Assembly: GCA_946482545.1 (NCBI GenBank)
Contig: CAMLRX010000109.1
Coordinates: 1-17,760, forward strand
Reading direction: 5' to 3'
From: an uncultured Flavihumibacter sp.
GTDB taxonomy: Bacteria > Bacteroidota > Bacteroidia > Chitinophagales > Chitinophagaceae
DNA length: 17,760 nt
Shown here piece after piece: positions 13,906-17,760 of this stretch (position 1 is the first letter of the stretch; each line of letters begins with the position of its first letter). The translations under genes and the position numbers were made by a program. The notes under the pieces were generated by a model that was given only the letters and a program-made list of their open reading frames with translations, ran no database searches and was not told the origin of the DNA.

Positions 13906-13913
13906 CAAATATA
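13906..13913 (-). promoter_or_regulatory. Orphan -7 promoter box (TATATTTG) on the minus strand
   Basis: CAAATATA on the plus strand reads TATATTTG on the minus strand, a full match to TAnnTTTG. No TTG is found at the expected 17-23 bp upstream; the LacI-type palindrome occupies the spacer/-33 zone instead. Any transcript would run leftward for about 135 nt into the GH13 terminator and encode no obvious protein. Confidence 0.3.
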
Positions 13914-13921
13914 AATGGTTC

Positions 13922-13933
13922 GCAACCGGTTGC
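13922..13933. promoter_or_regulatory. LacI-family-type operator candidate (GCAACCGGTTGC)
   Basis: This is a perfect 12-bp palindrome with central CG and the AAnCGnTT/GCAA...TTGC pattern typical of LacI/GalR-family operators. It sits between two convergent genes, which is an odd place for an operator, but next to a minus-strand -7 box. No LacI-type regulator is encoded in the window. Confidence 0.4.
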
Positions 13934-13971
13934 ATACCTCCGGAAGGCAAACCGATAACCAAGAAGGGTTC

Positions 13972-13993
13972 AAAAAAATAAGGGTTAACCCCT
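13972..13993 (-). terminator. Weak Rho-independent terminator of the AraC-family gene
   Basis: Reading the minus strand just after the AraC stop, AGGGG and CCCTT pair (5 bp with one G-U) around a TTAA tetraloop, followed by A and seven T. The stem is short, but the T-run and position, 4 bp after the stop, support a terminator. Confidence 0.4.
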
Positions 13994-13997
13994 GATG

Positions 13998-14987
13998 TTA
14001 GTGGTTTTCCCGTAGTGCGCTGGGGAGGAAACCAAATTCTTTCCTGAAAGCTTTGGAGAAATTACTCAGGTTGGTGAAGCCGATTCTGTAACCGGCCTCT
14101 TTGATGGAATATTGTCCCGACTCGATTAACCGACGCGCCTCGCGCAGCCGGTTCCGGTTGTAAAATTCATACAGTTTCATTCCATACACCTCTTTGAAGC
14201 GGTTCTTGAGTTTGGTGGTGCTCATCATGGCCGCTTTGGAAAGATTTTCTATGGAAGGGAATTTTTCAGTTTCAGGATTACTCAGCAGTTGTTCCACAGT
14301 TTGAAGCCCATGCAGGTCGTGTTCTTTCAGTTTGCGGGGAATGCCTTTGTCCTGTTCCATCTTTTCGATGAACGACTGGAAGAAAGTCTCCACCAGCAAT
14401 AATATCCTGTTGTGCAGGATAAGTTTACTCAATGGTGTTCGGGGATCGGTATTGAAAATATCTTCCAGGAAAGCCTTGTATTCCATGGTAATCAGTTCCC
14501 GGTTCACATTGTTGAGTTGCTGACCCGTATAAAGGAAGAGGTCGAAAAGAATGTCTTTGCCGATGTACCGCGCCAGCATTTTATCATTGAAACAAATGCC
14601 TACGCGCCGTACCTGCGTGCCGGGAGAGAAAGTAATGTCGAGGTCGTAGTTCGTGGAGGAAAGAAAAATATTGCTTCTGAAACGCGCTTCGTCGTAAATA
14701 CGGTCGGTGCCCGTTTTTATCTCGATAAAATCCTTTACCTGTACCTGGTTGAAGAAAAGCGTAAGGGAATACGGATCGGTTTTCTTGCGGGAAAGTGTAA
14801 GCGCATCGTTGATTGTGAAATGCTGGATGATGTACGACATGTCTCCATTGATGGGACCGGCAAGCACATAACCTTCACCGTATTTTTCAGGGAGGTGCAT
14901 CAGCCCTTTTTCCACCGGAGCGCCGAAGACAGCAGCAAGCCCTGCAACCCAATCGTTGAAGTTGTGTAGTTCAAATTCGTATTTCAT
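13998..14987 (-). CDS. AraC-family transcriptional regulator
   Basis: The 329-aa product has a C-terminal AraC/XylS DNA-binding domain at about residues 228-327. It contains two helix-turn-helix units: IENLSKAAMMSTTKLKNRF (246-264), ahead of KEVYGMKLYEFYNRNRLREA, and SIKEAGYRIGFTNLSNFSKA (294-313) with the conserved FRKEFGFLPSALR ending. The N-terminal about 225 residues form a separate sensing or dimerisation region with predicted beta strands early (to about 130) and helices after; its ligand is not recognisable. It has no signal peptide or membrane segment. It lies 65 bp downstream of mutS on the same strand, so it may share mutS read-through. A 7-of-8 promoter-like TGTATTTG (15037-15044) lies upstream without a clear -33 box. 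Targets are unknown; the GH13 gene next door is one possibility from position only. Confidence 0.92.
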   Translation of the reverse strand: MKYEFELHNFNDWVAGLAAVFGAPVEKGLMHLPEKYGEGYVLAGPINGDMSYIIQHFTINDALTLSRKKTDPYSLTLFFNQVQVKDFIEIKTGTDRIYDEARFRSNIFLSSTNYDLDITFSPGTQVRRVGICFNDKMLARYIGKDILFDLFLYTGQQLNNVNRELITMEYKAFLEDIFNTDPRTPLSKLILHNRILLLVETFFQSFIEKMEQDKGIPRKLKEHDLHGLQTVEQLLSNPETEKFPSIENLSKAAMMSTTKLKNRFKEVYGMKLYEFYNRNRLREARRLIESGQYSIKEAGYRIGFTNLSNFSKAFRKEFGFLPSALRENH

Positions 14988-15052
14988 CCGGGTAAGCGTT
15001 TTCAGTAACCTCGTTGAAGGTACTACTTTCCGCGAACAAATACACGTTGCCG

Positions 15053-17656
15053 TTACGCCTTCACCATCTGCTTTATTTCCTGGAGTTTCAGCAGGGCCTC
15101 AACGGGCGTAAGGCGATTGATGTCCAGGTTGTCCAGTGTTTTCCTGATCTGGTCGAACGTTTCAGAATGGGCGTCAAAAATACTCAGTTGCACTTTGGGC
15201 GCGCTTGCTTTTTGCAGCGCCTCCGTATTTGGCGCGTCGCCATGTTTCATTTCCAGTTCCGCGAGTATTTCGTTGGAGCGGTTCAACAGGGCAGGGGGCA
15301 TACCGGCCATTTTGGCCACGTGTATACCGAAACTGTGGGTACTGCCGCCAGGCGCGAGTTTCCGAAGGAAGATGATCTTATTACCCGATTCCTTGTTGGT
15401 GACATGGTAGTTTTTCACCCCTTCCAGTTTATGCTCCAGTTCATTCAGTTCATGGTAATGTGTTGCGAAGAGTGTCTTCGGTTTGAAAGCCGTGAAATGG
15501 TGCAGGTATTCCACAATACTCCACGCGATCGAGATGCCATCGTAGGTGGAAGTGCCCCTTCCGATCTCATCAAGCAGCACGAGACTTTTTGAGGTGATGT
15601 TGTTGATGATGGACGCCGTTTCGTTCATTTCCACCATGAAGGTACTTTCGCCACCACTCAGGTTATCGGAAGCGCCGACCCTGGTGAATATTTTATCGGT
15701 GATGGGTATGCGCGCTTCATCTGCCGGTACGAAACTGCCCATGTGGGCCATCAGCGTAATGAGAGCGGTCTGGCGCAGGATGGCGCTCTTACCACTCATG
15801 TTTGGACCGGTGAGAATGATGATCTGCTGTGAGCTTCCGTTCAGAACGATGTCATTCGCGATATATGGTTCGCCGGGCGGAAGATTGCGTTCAATCACGG
15901 GGTGTCTTCCTTCTTTGATGAACAGTTCGTCGTCGGTATGAATCTGCGGCCTTTTGTAGTTGAACTGGAGCGCGTTGTGGGCGAAACAGCAAAGACAATC
16001 AAGTTGTGCGAGTACCTGCGCATTCACCTGGATGGGCGCTATATATTCCTGTAGTTCAAACAGCAACTGGTCGAACAACTGTTGTTCAATGGACAAAATC
16101 TTTTCTTCGGCACCTGTTATCTTTTCTTCATAAGACTTCAATTCCGGCGTAATATAGCGTTCGGCATTCGCGAGTGTTTGTTTGCGGATCCAGGTTTCAG
16201 GAACCTTGTGTTTATTTGTATTGGTTACTTCCAGGTAATAACCGAAAACATTGTTGAATCCTATTTTGAGTGATGGGATGCCGGTGATTTCACTTTCTTT
16301 CAATTGCATTTGCACCAGGTAATCTTTTCCGGTGGTAGCGATGTTGCGCAGCTCATCCAGTTCGGCATTAATGCCCGGAGCAATCACGCCGCCTTTTGCT
16401 GTTTGCACGGGAGGGTTCTCCTGAAGGGTATGTACGATCTGCTCCATGATGCCGGTGCAGGGATCGAGTTTTTCCGCCAGCTTTTGCAAACAACCATTGT
16501 CGGTCCCGGAAGCGAATTCCTTGCAAAGTTTGACCTGTTGAAGGCCGCGTGCGATCTGCAATACTTCGCGCGGATTGATTTTTTTCAATGGAATCTTACT
16601 CACGAGGCGTTCCACATCTCCTGCCTGGTGAATGGGTTGTGTGATGTTCTTTAAAAGATCAGGGTGCAGCAGCAGGTGTTCCACCGCATCCAGTCTTTCT
16701 TCAATCGCAATGGGATCTTTCAGGGGCAGCACCATCCATCTTTTCAGCAACCGTGCGCCCATCGGGCTTTGCGTATGGTCCAGTACTTTGAGCAGGGTAT
16801 TCCCGTTCTCCATTCCGCTGGAAAGCAGTTCCAGATTGCGGATCGTGAACCTGTCCATCCAGAGGAAGTCTTCCCTTTCAATGCGTTGTAGGGCACTGAT
16901 GTGTTGCAGGTTGGGGTGTTCCGTATCGCGAAGGTAGTGCATTACGGCGCCTGCGGCGATGATGGCTGCGGGCATTTGTTCTATACCGAAACCTTTCAGG
17001 GAATGCGTCTGGAAATGTTTCAGTAAAGTCTCACGTGCGTATGTTTCCTGGAATATCCATTCGTCCAGTGTATAGGTGTAGAAGCGGGCACCGAATTGTT
17101 CGCGGAAAAGTTTCTGTTTGTTGCGCTGGTACACTACTTCTGCGGGGCGCAGGCTCTGCAATAATTTATCTATGTATTCCTGGTTGCCTTCGGCGGCGAA
17201 GAATTCACCGGTGGAAATATCCAGCAGGGCTATGCCGCAGCGTTCCTCGCCGATGTGTACGCCTCCAAGAAAGTTGTTGCTGTTGTGTTCCAGCAGTTTG
17301 TCGCTGGTGGCCACACCGGGTGTTACCAGTTCTGTAACGCCTCTTTTAACGATGCCTTTGGCTTGTTTGGGGTCTTCCAGTTGATCGCAGATGGCCACGC
17401 GGTGTCCGGCTTTCACGAGTTTGTGCAGGTAAGTATCCAGGGAATGGTGGGGGAACCCTGCGAGTTCCGATGAAAAAGCCGCGCCGTTGTTGCGTTTGGT
17501 GAGGGTGATGCCCAGCACTTGCGAGGCGATGATGGCGTCCTGGCCGAAGGTTTCGTAGAAGTCGCCCACGCGGAAAAGCAGCACGGCATCCGGGTAACGC
17601 GCCTTAATGGCGTTGTGTTGTTGCATTAAGGGAGTTTCTGCCGGGTTCTTTGCCAT
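15053..17656 (-). CDS. mutS: DNA mismatch repair protein MutS
   Basis: MutS recognises base mismatches and small loops and, with MutL, starts their repair. The product is 867 aa from the ATG at 17656, normal for bacterial MutS (about 850-880). The N-terminal mismatch-binding domain has the Phe-x-Glu motif in GDFYETFG (F33, E35). The connector, lever and clamp domains follow. The ATPase domain has Walker A GPNMSGKS (617-624), the signature NLSGGESTFMVEM (about 665-677), Walker B LVLLDEIGRGTS (D696, E697) and LFATHYHEL. The C-terminus ends in the family-typical short dimer region (DINRLTPVEALLKLQEIKQM). The frame is open upstream to a TTG at 17734, but that lies in a tandem repeat and precedes the promoter. 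The start MAKNPAETPLMQQHNAIK fits the family. Confidence 0.97.
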   Translation of the reverse strand: MAKNPAETPLMQQHNAIKARYPDAVLLFRVGDFYETFGQDAIIASQVLGITLTKRNNGAAFSSELAGFPHHSLDTYLHKLVKAGHRVAICDQLEDPKQAKGIVKRGVTELVTPGVATSDKLLEHNSNNFLGGVHIGEERCGIALLDISTGEFFAAEGNQEYIDKLLQSLRPAEVVYQRNKQKLFREQFGARFYTYTLDEWIFQETYARETLLKHFQTHSLKGFGIEQMPAAIIAAGAVMHYLRDTEHPNLQHISALQRIEREDFLWMDRFTIRNLELLSSGMENGNTLLKVLDHTQSPMGARLLKRWMVLPLKDPIAIEERLDAVEHLLLHPDLLKNITQPIHQAGDVERLVSKIPLKKINPREVLQIARGLQQVKLCKEFASGTDNGCLQKLAEKLDPCTGIMEQIVHTLQENPPVQTAKGGVIAPGINAELDELRNIATTGKDYLVQMQLKESEITGIPSLKIGFNNVFGYYLEVTNTNKHKVPETWIRKQTLANAERYITPELKSYEEKITGAEEKILSIEQQLFDQLLFELQEYIAPIQVNAQVLAQLDCLCCFAHNALQFNYKRPQIHTDDELFIKEGRHPVIERNLPPGEPYIANDIVLNGSSQQIIILTGPNMSGKSAILRQTALITLMAHMGSFVPADEARIPITDKIFTRVGASDNLSGGESTFMVEMNETASIINNITSKSLVLLDEIGRGTSTYDGISIAWSIVEYLHHFTAFKPKTLFATHYHELNELEHKLEGVKNYHVTNKESGNKIIFLRKLAPGGSTHSFGIHVAKMAGMPPALLNRSNEILAELEMKHGDAPNTEALQKASAPKVQLSIFDAHSETFDQIRKTLDNLDINRLTPVEALLKLQEIKQMVKA

Positions 17657-17677
17657 GAATCGTTTTTTGGAGAGGGG

Positions 17678-17711
17678 CAAATTTAGTGTTTTCGGGGCAA
17701 TTTCACGCAAA
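17678..17711 (-). promoter_or_regulatory. Probable mutS promoter
   Basis: On the minus strand TTTG (17708-17711) is followed after 22 bp by TAAATTTG (17678-17685), a full match to the Bacteroidota -7 consensus. Transcription would begin near 17671, about 15 nt before the mutS ATG. The -33 element is part of the first unit of the 8-bp tandem repeat. Confidence 0.55.
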
Positions 17712-17736
17712 GACGCAAGGGTGCAAGGACGCAAGG
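17705..17736. repeat. Four tandem 8-bp repeats upstream of mutS
   Basis: Four head-to-tail units read ACGCAAAG, ACGCAAGG, GTGCAAGG and ACGCAAGG (17705-17712, 17713-17720, 17721-17728, 17729-17736). The consensus is ACGCAAGG, each copy differing by at most two bases. The array begins 49 bp upstream of the mutS start codon and overlaps the -33 part of its promoter. Similar degenerate CGCAAAG repeats are, from memory, common between genes in Bacteroidota. Confidence 0.85.
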
Positions 17737-17760
17737 CTTAAGCGGGTTGGCAGAAGGTTT

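Larger units (their letters stand above)
13757..13997. other. 241-bp convergent intergenic region with terminators, a palindrome and a promoter-like box
   Basis: This is the largest gap in the window. From left to right it holds the GH13 terminator, two direct copies of GGACGGTTC (13816-13824 and 13845-13853), an AT-rich stretch with a minus-strand TATATTTG box (13906-13913), the 12-bp palindrome at 13922-13933, and a weak terminator for the AraC gene. I see no credible protein-coding frame in it; the longest ATG frame is 25 codons. Confidence 0.7.

Noticed and set aside
13982..13991. GGGTTAACCC palindrome as an operator
   Set aside because: It is better explained as the stem-loop of the AraC gene's terminator, being followed by seven T on the minus strand.
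17657..17734. Upstream extension of mutS from TTG
   Set aside because: It runs through the tandem repeat and the likely promoter, and adds residues not expected before the conserved MutS N-terminus.
17705..17736. CRISPR array
   Set aside because: Units are 8 bp, directly adjacent and without spacers; no cas genes are near.

Overview
The window looks like chromosomal DNA of a Bacteroidota bacterium, most likely from the Chitinophagia/Chitinophagaceae side of the phylum. That placement is inferred from protein style: an OmpH/Skp-like protein, a DUF4254 protein next to a family-9 glycosyltransferase, an M1 peptidase with a barrel-like C-terminus, a bacterial tryptophan 2,3-dioxygenase, and promoter-like TAnnTTTG boxes with few Shine-Dalgarno sites. 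No 16S rRNA or other phylogenetic marker beyond RpoC and MutS is present. I saw no tRNA, rRNA, transposase, phage gene or CRISPR array. All genes look intact except rpoC, which is cut by the left edge.

Plus-strand block, 1-5011: the 3' half of rpoC closes with a strong intrinsic terminator. A tight run follows: an OmpH-like periplasmic chaperone, a DUF4254 protein, a GT9 heptosyltransferase-like enzyme and IspD. The first three overlap by one base at each junction, and IspD follows after 11 bp. The theme is envelope and lipid-carrier biosynthesis: outer-membrane protein handling, LPS-type glycan transfer, and isoprenoid precursors for undecaprenyl phosphate.

Minus-strand block, 5012-12275 (read right to left): tryptophan 2,3-dioxygenase, then a Gfo/Idh/MocA oxidoreductase, a WcaJ-like polyprenyl-phosphate sugar transferase, a large M1-type metallopeptidase with a C-terminal half that looks like a membrane beta-barrel, and a FemAB/GNAT-like acyltransferase. 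The last four are packed with overlaps or gaps of 1-33 bp. A good Bacteroidota-type promoter sits between the dioxygenase and the oxidoreductase, so the envelope genes probably form their own operon. The two blocks converge at 5011/5012 with no spacer.

Right part, 12276-17760: a lipoprotein GH13 alpha-amylase-family enzyme (plus strand) is divergent from the dioxygenase and ends in a clear terminator. A 241-bp convergent intergenic region follows, carrying a LacI-type 12-bp palindrome and an orphan minus-strand promoter box. Beyond it lie an AraC-family regulator and mutS on the minus strand. The mutS promoter region carries four tandem 8-bp repeats.

The most unusual structures are a perfect 38-bp DNA palindrome inside the M1 peptidase reading frame, exactly at the peptidase/barrel linker; the peptidase-barrel architecture itself; the 8-bp repeat array overlapping the mutS promoter; and a possible small RNA unit at about 13764-13913. 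I found no convincing wholly new multi-gene system. All family calls come from reading motifs, not from searches.
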